In this document: positions 9,853 to 18,641 of the stretch, piece by piece
How positions within the stretch are numbered: the stretch's first letter is position 1
How the letters are laid out: every line of letters begins with the position of its first letter
NCBI RefSeq assembly: GCF_040783975.1
Contig: NZ_CP160631.1
Coordinates: 3,472,001-3,536,000 of the forward strand
Reading direction: 5' to 3'
Source: Pantoea sp. Ep11b
GTDB taxonomy: Bacteria; Pseudomonadota; Gammaproteobacteria; Enterobacterales; Enterobacteriaceae
Length of the DNA: 64,000 bases
The notes under the pieces: generated by a model
Seen by the model: the letters and a program-made list of their open reading frames with translations, nothing else
Told to the model about the DNA's origin: nothing
The model's database searches: none
Program-made: the position numbers and the translations under genes

Positions 9853-10577
9853 GCTGATTCTCCAGTGGTACGCGCCGTGGCCGCGGCGATATCCAGATAC
9901 TGCGGCGTGACCGCAGCGGCGAAGCGACGCTGATGCATCGCCTGCTGCGCCGGGACACAGCCCTGTTCGCCGAGAAATTTAATCTGCTCCTCTTCCCAGA
10001 CGGCATCGAGCGCCGCCGGGGTGTCGTCGCGTGCCTCCTGCGCTACCTGCGGTTTCAGCGCCGCAGCATCCACTGCGCTGCCGGAGAGCGCCAGCAATGC
10101 CGCGAAAAGGTCGGCGTAAGGACTCTGTCGCGCCTCAAGGCGGGCGGTCAGCAGTGCCAGAATCGGTACGATGTCATCCAGCCCCTGACGGGCGTCCTCA
10201 TCGCTTTTGCAGGCGAGATACTCAAGGTAAAGCGGCAGATAGTCGGGCAGCTCTTTGCTGTCCAGCTCCAGACCGTCGGCGCGATACTGTTCCAGCAGAT
10301 CGACCATCGCCTGACCGCGGTCGCGTGACTCCCCGTGCACATGTTCAAACAGCAGCAGCGAGGTGGCGCGGCCGCGATCGAACAGTTCGCAGTAGTCAGC
10401 CTGCACGTCGAGCAGAGGCCGGGCGCAGAGCTGCTGAATAAAGTCTGCCAGCCGTGCGCGCTGCGGCTCGCTGAGTTCGCAGGCGCTATCCAGCGCCTCC
10501 GTCAGGTCGCGGGCGTGGGTAAAGAGCGCCTCGTCCGGGTAGTCGAGCAGGCGCGACACAATACGCAGCGTGATCAT
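9849..10577 (-). CDS. narJ: Nitrate reductase molybdenum cofactor assembly chaperone
   Basis: NarJ is a cytoplasmic chaperone that binds the NarG N-terminus, helps insert the molybdenum cofactor and holds the NarGH complex until it docks on NarI. The 242-residue protein belongs to the NarJ/TorD all-helical family, with an acidic N-terminal half, the segment [29 protein letters not shown] and [12 protein letters not shown]. It overlaps narH upstream and narI downstream by four bases each. E. coli NarJ is 236 residues. Confidence 0.95.
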   Translation of the reverse strand: MITLRIVSRLLDYPDEALFTHARDLTEALDSACELSEPQRARLADFIQQLCARPLLDVQADYCELFDRGRATSLLLFEHVHGESRDRGQAMVDLLEQYRADGLELDSKELPDYLPLYLEYLACKSDEDARQGLDDIVPILALLTARLEARQSPYADLFAALLALSGSAVDAAALKPQVAQEARDDTPAALDAVWEEEQIKFLGEQGCVPAQQAMHQRRFAAAVTPQYLDIAAATARTTGESA

Positions 10578-12118
10578 GAGGCATCCTCCGGGCGCGTCGT
10601 CTTCTTACCGATGTCGATAGCATCAATACGGCGGCTGTTGAACAGGTTAAATTTGCTGTCGCTGCCGCGGCAGCCATCGCCAAAGCTGAAGCCGCAGCCC
10701 TTGCTTTCCGGGAAGGCTTCGCCTGCCAGTTCGCGATGGCTGGAGGGCACCACAAAGCGATCCTCATAGTTTGCGATCGCCAGATAGCGGTACATCTCCT
10801 GCGCCTGTGCTTCGGTCAGGCCGACCTGCTCCAGCGCCCGGATATCCCGCTCTCCCTCCACGCTTTCCGCGCGCTTGTAGTGACGCATCGCCAGCATCCG
10901 CTTCAGCGCCATCAGCACCGGCGCGGTGTCACCGGCGGTCAGCAGATTCGCCAGATACTCAACCGGAATCCGCAGGCTTTCTACATCCGGCAGCACGCCG
11001 GTGTGCGCCAGCGCGCCGCCATCTGCCGCCGACTGAATCGGTGACAACGGGGGCACATACCAGACCATCGGCAGCGTACGGTATTCAGGATGCAGCGGCA
11101 GCGCCAGCTTCCACTCCATCGCCATTTTGTAGACCGGCGAGCGTTGCGCCGCATCGATCACGCTCTGCGCGACGCCATCTTTCAGCGCCTGGGCGATCAC
11201 CACCGGATCGTTGGGATCAAGGAAGATATCCAGCTGGCTCTGATAGAGATCCTTCTCGTTTTTCGCAGCGGCCGCCTGTTCGATCCGGTCGGCGTCATAA
11301 AGCAGCACACCGAGATAACGGATCCGGCCGACACAGGTTTCCGAGCAGACGGTGGGCTGACCCGCCTCGATACGCGGATAACAGAAAATACATTTTTCTG
11401 ATTTGCCGCTTTTCCAGTTGAAGTAGATTTTCTTGTAGGGACAGCCGGTCAGGCACATCCGCCAGCCGCGACATTTATCCTGATCGATCAGTACGATGCC
11501 ATCTTCGCCGCGCTTGTAGATTGCGCCGCTCGGACAGGTCGCCACGCACGCCGGGTTAAGACAGTGCTCACACAGGCGCGGCAGATACATCATGAAGGTG
11601 TGCTCGAACTGGCCGTAGATCTCCTTCTGGATGTTGTCGAAGTTCCTGTCCTGCGAGCGCTTGGCAAACTCGCCGCCGAGGATCTCTTCCCAGTTCGGGC
11701 CGTTCTCGATCTTTTTCATCCGCTGACCGGTGATCAGCGAGCGCGGGCGGGCGATCGGCTGATGTTTACCGGCGGGTGCCGTGTGCAGATGCTGATAGTC
11801 AAAATCAAAGGGTTCATAGTAGTCATCCAGCGCAGGCACGTCAGGGTTGGCGAAGATCTTCGACAGCAGGCCGACGCGGCTGCCCATGCGCGGCTCCAGC
11901 CTGCCGTTGATCTTACGGATCCAGCCGCCCTTCCACTTCTGCTGATCTTCCCAGGCGTGCGGATAGCCGACGCCCGGCTTGCTTTCCACATTGTTAAACC
12001 AGGCATATTCCATGCCTTCGCGGCTGGTCCAGACGTTTTTACAGGTTACCGAGCAGGTGTGGCAGCCGATACATTTGTCGAGGTTCAGCACCATGCCGAC
12101 CTGTGAACGAATTTTCAT
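10574..12118 (-). CDS. narH: Respiratory nitrate reductase 1 beta subunit
   Basis: NarH is the iron-sulfur subunit carrying electrons from NarI to NarG. The 514-residue product has four ferredoxin-type cysteine groups: C16-C19-C22-C26 near the N-terminus (CIGCHTCSVTC), then CEHCLNPACVATCP, CRGWRMCLTGCP and CIFCYPR with a later CSETC. The Trp in CRGWRMC replaces a cysteine, as expected for the [3Fe-4S] cluster of this family. It overlaps narG and narJ by four bases on either side. Confidence 0.98.
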   Translation of the reverse strand: MKIRSQVGMVLNLDKCIGCHTCSVTCKNVWTSREGMEYAWFNNVESKPGVGYPHAWEDQQKWKGGWIRKINGRLEPRMGSRVGLLSKIFANPDVPALDDYYEPFDFDYQHLHTAPAGKHQPIARPRSLITGQRMKKIENGPNWEEILGGEFAKRSQDRNFDNIQKEIYGQFEHTFMMYLPRLCEHCLNPACVATCPSGAIYKRGEDGIVLIDQDKCRGWRMCLTGCPYKKIYFNWKSGKSEKCIFCYPRIEAGQPTVCSETCVGRIRYLGVLLYDADRIEQAAAAKNEKDLYQSQLDIFLDPNDPVVIAQALKDGVAQSVIDAAQRSPVYKMAMEWKLALPLHPEYRTLPMVWYVPPLSPIQSAADGGALAHTGVLPDVESLRIPVEYLANLLTAGDTAPVLMALKRMLAMRHYKRAESVEGERDIRALEQVGLTEAQAQEMYRYLAIANYEDRFVVPSSHRELAGEAFPESKGCGFSFGDGCRGSDSKFNLFNSRRIDAIDIGKKTTRPEDAS

Positions 12119-15100
12119 GGTTTTACCTCCTGCTGGCTGCCCTGGCAGGCATCGTTGCCCTCGCCATCTAACCAGTTAACGTTGTTCATTTTTCTTACCA
12201 CCACAAACTCATCGCGGTTAGAGCCGACGGTGCCGTAGTAGTTAAAGCCCCAGGAGAGCTGCGCATAGCCGCCGATCATATGCGTCGGTTTCGGGCAGGT
12301 ACGCGTCACCGAGTTATGGATCCCGCCGCGCTGGCTGGTGATCTCCGAGCCGGGGATATTCACGATGCGCTCCTGCGCGTGGTACATCATGGTCATTCCG
12401 GCCGGAATACGCTGGCTCACCACCGCGCGGGCGGTCAGCGCCCCGTTGGCGTTGAACGCCTCGATCCAGTCGTTGTCCGCAATGCCCAGTTCGCGGGCGT
12501 CATCTTCACTCATCCAGACGATCGGTCCGCCGCGCGACAGCGTCAGCATCAGCAGGTTGTCGCTGTAGGTTGAGTGAATGCCCCACTTCTGGTGTGGCGT
12601 CAGGAAGTTCAGCGCTTTCTCCGGGTTACCGTTGGGTTTGCTGTTCAGTAACGGTTTCGCCGCGCGGGTATCGACAGGCGGACGATAGACCATCAGGCTC
12701 TCGCCAAAGGCGCGCATCCACTCATGATCCTGATAGAGCTGCTGACGGCCGCTCAGCGTACGCCACGGGATCAGCTCATGGACGTTGGTGTAGCAGGCGT
12801 TATAGGAGACATGCTCATCTTCCAGACCAGACCAGGTCGGGCTGGAGATAATTTTGCGCGGCTGCGCCTGGATGTCGCGGAAGCGGATCTTCTCATCTTC
12901 CTTGTTCAGCGCCAGATGGGTGTGATCGCGGCCGGTGATCTCGCCCAGCGCCTGCCAGGCTTTTACCGCCACCTGCCCATTGGTTTCCGGGGCCAGCGCC
13001 AGAATCACCTCTGCCGCATCAATTGCCGTGTCGATATTGGGCTGACCCGCTGCCGGGCCTGCCGCTTTGACATAATTGAGCTGCTTGAGGAAATCGACCT
13101 CTTTGCAGGTGTTCCAGCTGATACCTTTGCCGCCGTTACCCTGGGTTTCCAGCAGGGGTCCCAGGGAGGTGAAGCGTTCCCAGGTCGCCGGATAGTCGCG
13201 CTCCACCACCATGATGTGTGGTGCGGTTTTGCCGGGGATCAGGTCACACTCGCCCTTTTTCCACTCTTTTGCGTCAAACGGCTGCGCCAGCTCCGCAGGC
13301 GAGTCATGCAATACCGGCAGCGTGACGACATCGGTTTCCACCCCCAGATGGCCCGGGCAGAGATCGGAGAACGCTCTGGCGATGCCTTTATAGATCTCCC
13401 AGTCACTTTTCGACTCCCACGCCGGATCAACAGCGGCTGACAGCGGATGAATAAACGGATGCATGTCCGAAGTATTCATGTCGTCCTTTTCATACCAGGT
13501 CGCAGTGGGCAGCACGACATCGGAGTAGAGGCAGGTACTCGACATACGGAAGTCGAGGGTGACCACCAGATCGAGTTTGCCTTCGGCCCCCTGCTCCTGC
13601 CACTCCACCTCTTCCGGCTTCTCGCGGCCCTGCTGGCCTAAGTCTTTACCCTGAATGCCATTTTCAGTGCCCAGCAGATACTTCAGCATGTACTCATGGC
13701 CTTTACCTGACGAGCCAAGCAGGTTGGAGCGCCAGACAAACAGGTTACGCGGGAAGTTCTGTGGATCGTCCGGCTGCTCGGCCGCAAAACGTACGGTGCC
13801 CTGCTTCAGGCTCTCTACGGTGTACGCCAGCGGCGACTGTCCGGCCGCTTTCGCCCGTGCCGCGATGTGCAGCGGGTTGACGTTAAGCTGTGGCGCGGAG
13901 GGCAGCCAGCCCATGCGTTCGGAACGAACGTTGAAGTCGATCAGGCTGCCGGTGTAGCGGCGCTTATCCGCCAGCGGTGACAGCAGCTCCTCTGTCGCCA
14001 GGGTTTCATAGCGCCACTGGCTGGAGTGGTTATAGAAGAAGGAGGTGCTGTTCATCTGGCGCGGCGGACGCTGCCAGTCGAGGCCAAAGGCCAGCGGCGT
14101 CCAGCCGGTCTGCGGACGCAGTTTCTCCTGGCCGACATAGTGCGCCCAGCCACCGCCGCTCTGACCGACACAGCCGCAGAAGATCAGCATGTTCATCAGG
14201 CCACGGTAGTTCATGTCCATGTGATACCAGTGGTTCATACCGGCACCGACAATGATCATCGAACGACCGCGGGTCTTTTCGGCGTTTTCGGCGAATTCGC
14301 GGGCAATGCGGATAATGTTCTGACGGGAGACGCCGGTGATCTGCTCGGCCCAGGCCGGGGTATAGGCCTTGATCTCATCGTAGCTCTGCGCGCAGCTGGC
14401 ATCCTCCAGGCCGCGATCCAGGCCGTAGTTGGCCAGCGTCAGGTCGTAGACGCTGGTGACCAGCGCCTCACTGCCATCCGCCAGCTGCAGCCGTTTCACC
14501 GGCAGCTTATGCCGCAGAATCTCATCCAGGGCAACGCTGTTGAAATGCTCGCGGGTGATGCCGCCAAAGTAGGGGAAACCGACCTCAACCACCTCGTCGT
14601 GGCTGCCGAGCAGGCTGAGCTGCAGCTCCACTTCCTGCTGTGTCAGGCCATCGCGCTGCTCCAGATTCCATTTGCCCTTCTCGCCCCAGCGGAAGCCGAT
14701 AGAGCCCTGCGGCGCAACCAGTTCACCGGTCGCCTGGTTCAGCGCCACGGTTTTCCATTCCGGGTTATTTTCCTGACCGAGTCCATCCACCAGATCGCTG
14801 GCGCGCAGCTGACGGCCTGCGGCATAGTAGCCTCCCTCACGCGGCTCCAGCAGCACCAGCATCGGCATGTCGGTATAGCGGCGCACGTAGTCGCGGAAAT
14901 AGGTGACTTCACGGTCAAGATGAAACTCTTTCAGCATGACGTGGCCCATTGCCAGCGCCATCGCGCTGTCGGTGCCCTGCTTCGGATTCAGCCACTGGTC
15001 GCACAGCTTGGCGACTTCGGCATAGTCCGGCGTGATCGCCACGGTTTTGGTGCCTTTGTAGCGCACCTCCGTAAAGAAGTGCGCATCCGGGGTACGGGTC

Positions 15101-15876
15101 TGCGGCACGTTTGAACCCCAGGCCATGATATAGGAGGAGTTATACCAGTCGGCCGACTCCGGCACGTCGGTCTGCTCACCCCAGGTCATGGGTGACGCAG
15201 GTGGCAGATCGCAATACCAGTCGTAGAAGCTCAGGCAGGTGCCGCCAATCAGAGAGAGGTAGCGCGCGCCTGCGGCGTAAGAGACCATCGACATCGCCGG
15301 GATGGGCGAAAAGCCCATGATGCGGTCCGGGCCAAAGGTCTTCGCGGTGCAGATGTTGGCGGCGGCGATCATCTCGTTGACCTCCTGCCAGCTGGAGCGG
15401 ACAAAGCCTCCGCGTCCCCGCGCCTGTTTGTAGCTGCGGGCTTTCTCCGGGTTGCTGATGATGGACGCCCAGGCGTCAACCGGATCGCGGTGCTGCGCTT
15501 TTGCTTCCCGCCATAGCTGGATTAGCTTCTTACGCATCAGCGGATATTTCAGGCGGTTCGCGCTGTAGAGATACCAGGAGTAGCTGGCTCCGCGTGGACA
15601 GCCACGGGGTTCATGATTGGGCAGATCGGGCCGGGTGCGCGGATAGTCGGTCTGCTGGGTCTCCCAGGTGACCAGTCCGTTTTTCACATAGATTTTCCAG
15701 CTGCATGAGCCGGTGCAGTTCACGCCGTGGGTTGAGCGCACGATTTTATCGTGCTGCCAGCGGCTGCGGTAACCCTCTTCCCAGTCGCGGTTACTGTTGA
15801 GCGTCTGGCCGTGCTGGCCGGAAAAGGGCTCGGCCAGCTGTTTGAAATAACGAAATCGATCAAGAAACTTGCTCAT
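12115..15876 (-). CDS. narG: Respiratory nitrate reductase 1 alpha subunit
   Basis: NarG is the catalytic subunit, which reduces nitrate to nitrite at a molybdenum bis-MGD centre on the cytoplasmic face. The 1253-residue product (E. coli 1247) shows the N-terminal FS0 cluster ligands His50, Cys54 and Cys58 (HGVNCTGSC) with a further Cys in PRGCPRGAS. The active-site region YNSSYIMAWGSN should include the Mo-ligand aspartate just after it. The start at 15876 (MSKFLDRFRYF) is preferred over an in-frame ATG 29 codons upstream because it matches the family N-terminus and has AGGAGT nearby. It lies 101 bases after narK, with a hairpin between. Confidence 0.98.
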   Translation of the reverse strand: MSKFLDRFRYFKQLAEPFSGQHGQTLNSNRDWEEGYRSRWQHDKIVRSTHGVNCTGSCSWKIYVKNGLVTWETQQTDYPRTRPDLPNHEPRGCPRGASYSWYLYSANRLKYPLMRKKLIQLWREAKAQHRDPVDAWASIISNPEKARSYKQARGRGGFVRSSWQEVNEMIAAANICTAKTFGPDRIMGFSPIPAMSMVSYAAGARYLSLIGGTCLSFYDWYCDLPPASPMTWGEQTDVPESADWYNSSYIMAWGSNVPQTRTPDAHFFTEVRYKGTKTVAITPDYAEVAKLCDQWLNPKQGTDSAMALAMGHVMLKEFHLDREVTYFRDYVRRYTDMPMLVLLEPREGGYYAAGRQLRASDLVDGLGQENNPEWKTVALNQATGELVAPQGSIGFRWGEKGKWNLEQRDGLTQQEVELQLSLLGSHDEVVEVGFPYFGGITREHFNSVALDEILRHKLPVKRLQLADGSEALVTSVYDLTLANYGLDRGLEDASCAQSYDEIKAYTPAWAEQITGVSRQNIIRIAREFAENAEKTRGRSMIIVGAGMNHWYHMDMNYRGLMNMLIFCGCVGQSGGGWAHYVGQEKLRPQTGWTPLAFGLDWQRPPRQMNSTSFFYNHSSQWRYETLATEELLSPLADKRRYTGSLIDFNVRSERMGWLPSAPQLNVNPLHIAARAKAAGQSPLAYTVESLKQGTVRFAAEQPDDPQNFPRNLFVWRSNLLGSSGKGHEYMLKYLLGTENGIQGKDLGQQGREKPEEVEWQEQGAEGKLDLVVTLDFRMSSTCLYSDVVLPTATWYEKDDMNTSDMHPFIHPLSAAVDPAWESKSDWEIYKGIARAFSDLCPGHLGVETDVVTLPVLHDSPAELAQPFDAKEWKKGECDLIPGKTAPHIMVVERDYPATWERFTSLGPLLETQGNGGKGISWNTCKEVDFLKQLNYVKAAGPAAGQPNIDTAIDAAEVILALAPETNGQVAVKAWQALGEITGRDHTHLALNKEDEKIRFRDIQAQPRKIISSPTWSGLEDEHVSYNACYTNVHELIPWRTLSGRQQLYQDHEWMRAFGESLMVYRPPVDTRAAKPLLNSKPNGNPEKALNFLTPHQKWGIHSTYSDNLLMLTLSRGGPIVWMSEDDARELGIADNDWIEAFNANGALTARAVVSQRIPAGMTMMYHAQERIVNIPGSEITSQRGGIHNSVTRTCPKPTHMIGGYAQLSWGFNYYGTVGSNRDEFVVVRKMNNVNWLDGEGNDACQGSQQEVKP

Positions 15877-15948
15877 CCGGAATACTCCTGAAGGCCTGGT
15901 ATGACATTGCTGACTCTGTATCTGTCGCGACACAGAAAGGAAAATGGT

Positions 15949-15967
15949 GCCGGTGCGCCACACCGGC
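15949..15967 (-). terminator. Hairpin between narK and narG
   Basis: A seven-base stem (GCCGGTG with CACCGGC, five-base loop) lies just after the narK stop and is followed on the minus strand by ACCATTTTCC. It could partly terminate or process narK messages. I see no FNR box in the short narK-narG gap. Confidence 0.5.
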
Positions 15968-15977
15968 CTTGTTGTTA

Positions 15978-17369
15978 TCAGGCGCGCGCTTTTCGCCCGT
16001 AAACCAGCCAGGTCACCGCGATGCAGCAGAGATAGAAGACCAGGAAGATTTTCATTGCGCCGGCAGGTGAGCCGGTCATAGCGAGCGACAGGCCAAAGGT
16101 CTGCGGGATAAAGAAGCCGCCCAGCGCACCGATCGCAGAGATAAAGCCCAGCGCCGCCGAGGTCTCGGTTGCCGCTTCACGCTGAGCCAGCGCATCGTCA
16201 CCGCCTTCGGCTTTGATGCGTTCCAGCGTCAGTTTGCGGAAGATGACCGCAATCATCTGATAGGTAGAGCCGCTGCCCAGACCGGAGGTCAGGAACAGGC
16301 CCATAAAAATGGCGAAAAAGGCGATGAACGAGCCTTCGTGTCCGTCACCCGGCAGCGTCAGGAACAGCAGCGCGGCAAACAGCGCCATCAGCACGTAGTT
16401 GATCAGGGTGACGCGCGTACCACCAAAACGGTCAGAAATGATGCCGCCTGCGGAACGCGCCAGCGCGCCGATAAACGGCCCGAAAAAGGCGTAATGCATG
16501 ATCACCACGCCAGGGAACTGGGTTTTGGTCAGCATGGCAAAACCGGCAGAAAAGCCGATAAAGGATCCGAACGTCGCCAGATAGAGCAGCGCCATCACCC
16601 ACAGGTGCGGCCGTTTCAGCACTGGCAGCTGTTCACGCAGCGAAGATTTCGCCGCCGCCAGATCGTTCATGCCAAACCAGGCCGCGAGTGTGCCGACCGC
16701 CAGGAACGGCACCCAGATCCAGGCGGCGTTTTCCAGCCAGATACTCTCACCGGCGACGGTAGCGTGGCCTTTATCCGCAAACGCAAAAATCGCGCAGGAG
16801 ATCGCCAGCGGTGCGACGAACTGCATCACGCTGACGCCGAGGTTGCCCAGCCCGCCGTTGATGCCCAGCGCGCCGCCCTGATGGGCTTTGGGGAAGAAGA
16901 AACTGATGTTACCCATGCTGGAGGCGAAGTTTGCGCCGCCGAAGCCGCACAGCAGGGCAATTACCATAAACGTTGCGAAGGAGGTCTGACTGTCCTGCAC
17001 GGCGAAGCCGAGCCACAGGCAGGGGATGATCAGGATACCGGTACTGAAAGCGGTCCAGCGGCGTCCGCCGAAGATGGGAATGACGAAAGAGTAAGGCACC
17101 CGCAGCAGCGCCCCGGAGACAGAAGGCAGCGCGGTCAGCAAAAAGAGCTGTTCTGTGCTGAAGTTAAAGCCAACTTTATTCAGGTTAACCGCAACGGTGC
17201 TGAACAGCATCCAGACGCAGAAGCCCAGCAGCAGGCAGAACACAGAAATCCACAGATTACGGCTGGCGATACGTTTACCACGCGCCTGCCAGAACGCTTC
17301 ATTTTCCGGCTGCCAGTCCTGAATTAAGGCGCCGCGCGTCGGGGTTTGCAAAGGGGCGGATTGGGTCAT
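15978..17369 (-). CDS. narK: Nitrate/nitrite transporter NarK
   Basis: NarK is a major facilitator superfamily transporter that brings nitrate in and exports nitrite during anaerobic respiration. The 463-residue product equals the E. coli length and has about 12 hydrophobic segments. Both nitrate signature motifs are present: FGGANFASSMGNISFFFP around residues 160-180 and GLGSGSTYQMIAV in the second half. The start at 17369 (MTQSAPLQ) matches the family; an in-frame start 33 codons upstream would run through the FNR box. It heads the leftward narK-narGHJI group. Confidence 0.96.
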   Translation of the reverse strand: MTQSAPLQTPTRGALIQDWQPENEAFWQARGKRIASRNLWISVFCLLLGFCVWMLFSTVAVNLNKVGFNFSTEQLFLLTALPSVSGALLRVPYSFVIPIFGGRRWTAFSTGILIIPCLWLGFAVQDSQTSFATFMVIALLCGFGGANFASSMGNISFFFPKAHQGGALGINGGLGNLGVSVMQFVAPLAISCAIFAFADKGHATVAGESIWLENAAWIWVPFLAVGTLAAWFGMNDLAAAKSSLREQLPVLKRPHLWVMALLYLATFGSFIGFSAGFAMLTKTQFPGVVIMHYAFFGPFIGALARSAGGIISDRFGGTRVTLINYVLMALFAALLFLTLPGDGHEGSFIAFFAIFMGLFLTSGLGSGSTYQMIAVIFRKLTLERIKAEGGDDALAQREAATETSAALGFISAIGALGGFFIPQTFGLSLAMTGSPAGAMKIFLVFYLCCIAVTWLVYGRKARA

Positions 17370-17685
17370 AACTCTCTCATCAGCAGAATAATAATTGTGC
17401 ATATCCTGCGTATACGGCCTGGCGGCTTGCTTGATACAAATCAACGGCAGAGCAGGTTGCCCGCGCACGGCCGCTCCGGCTCATCCCGGTTAAGTAGCAG
17501 TCAGAAAAGCGATAACCCTTATAAATCATAAGGTTTAAACACACCTGACAGTGCTGTCCGCGAAAAGAGGGTCAGATGGAAATAAAGGAGTAGTCCTTTG
17601 GGGGTATGTGGCCTCCCTGCTTCCCCGTTAAAATAGGCCTCGTCGTCTGCGCGACGCTGGCGGTCTGACAGAAACAGGAGAGATT
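17370..17685. promoter_or_regulatory. narK-narL divergent control region
   Basis: This 316-bp gap contains a perfect FNR site on the narK side (listed separately). Near the narL side are two NarL-type heptamers on the minus strand: TACTCCT (17586-17592), which fits TACYYMT, and TACCCCC (17600-17606), one base off. Anaerobic induction through FNR and nitrate control through phospho-NarL would be expected. The heptamer calls are tentative because such short motifs occur by chance. Confidence 0.6.
17431..17444 (-). promoter_or_regulatory. FNR box upstream of narK
   Basis: The sequence TTGAT-ACAA-ATCAA is a perfect match to the FNR consensus TTGAT-N4-ATCAA. It is centred about 68 bases upstream of the narK start codon. 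If it acts as a class II site at -41.5, transcription would start near 17396. Confidence 0.93.
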
Positions 17686-18333
17686 GTGACGGCTGAGAAA
17701 TACACGCTCTTATTGATTGACGATCATCCCATGCTGCGTAGCGGGCTGAAGCAGCTGATGGCACTGGATCCGCGACTGCAGGTGGTGGCCGAAGCCGGTA
17801 ACGGCACCGAGGGGCTGGCGCTGGCTCAGCAGCACGATCCTGACCTGATCCTGCTCGATCTCAACATGCCCGGTCTGAACGGTCTGGATGTCCTGACGCA
17901 GTTACGCGAAATGGCCCTGTCCGGTCGGGTGGTGGTGTTCAGCGTCTCAGATAACGAGGAGGATGTCGTCAGCGCACTGAAGCGCGGCGCTGACGGATAT
18001 CTGCTGAAAGATATGGAGCCGGAAGCCCTGCTGAAAGCCCTGTATCAGGCGGCGGCCGGTCAGATTGTCCTGAGTGAAGCGCTGACGCCGATTCTGGTTG
18101 CCCGACTGCGTGAAGCGCAGCCTGCGCGGCCGCGCGACATCAGTCAGCTGACCCGGCGTGAACGGGACATTCTGCAACTGATCAGTGACGGGATGACGAA
18201 CAAAGCCATTGCCCGCAAACTGGCGATCAGCGAAAGCACCGTCAAGGTTCACGTCAAATACCTGCTGAAGAAGATGAACCTCAAATCCCGGCTCGAAGCC
18301 GCTGTCTGGGCGTTGCAGAACGGGCTGCACTGA
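17686..18333 (+). CDS. narL: Nitrate/nitrite response regulator NarL
   Basis: NarL is a DNA-binding response regulator that, when phosphorylated, activates nitrate respiration genes and represses alternative anaerobic pathways. The 215-residue product has a receiver domain with the acidic pair Asp12-Asp13 and phosphoacceptor Asp58 ([10 protein letters not shown]). A linker and a LuxR-type helix-turn-helix ([31 protein letters not shown]) follow. The start is GTG at 17686, with AGGAGA four bases upstream. It is divergent from narK. In E. coli the kinase gene narX lies between narK and narL; here it is absent, so NarL must rely on a kinase encoded elsewhere. Confidence 0.94.
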   Translation: MTAEKYTLLLIDDHPMLRSGLKQLMALDPRLQVVAEAGNGTEGLALAQQHDPDLILLDLNMPGLNGLDVLTQLREMALSGRVVVFSVSDNEEDVVSALKRGADGYLLKDMEPEALLKALYQAAAGQIVLSEALTPILVARLREAQPARPRDISQLTRRERDILQLISDGMTNKAIARKLAISESTVKVHVKYLLKKMNLKSRLEAAVWALQNGLH

Positions 18334-18641
18334 CCGGGACCACGCCCTGAAGCAATCCTGTGGCGGTCTGGCCCGCTGAATGGCGGCATAAACCGCGAGC
18401 CGTCTCGCAGCAATCGCGCAGGGAGGTGAAAACCGCGACTTTTCTGTCGCCAGCCGCCGCCACATTTGCCAGGATGCCTGTCAGGTTTCACCCGGTCAGG
18501 ATCGCAGCACCGCGTCAGGCTGGCATATGCCCTGCCCTATTCGTTATCATCGGGTCATCCTGCGCGCCGACGCTAATCCCTTTCGGTTTCATGGGCGTTG
18601 ACCGCCAGAACTTTACCGCAGCAAAGATGAGTTAAAACCTT
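18334..18641. other. narL-mutS gap, no gene seen
   Basis: These 308 bases lie between two rightward genes. I see no convincing open reading frame or RNA, and no strong terminator after narL. The mutS promoter is presumably in the right half, where GTTATCAT around 18541-18550 is a possible -10 region. Confidence 0.5.

Noticed and set aside
14026..15114. 362-codon plus-strand open frame
   Set aside because: It is antisense to narG, with the His/Gln/Arg-rich composition typical of shadow frames.
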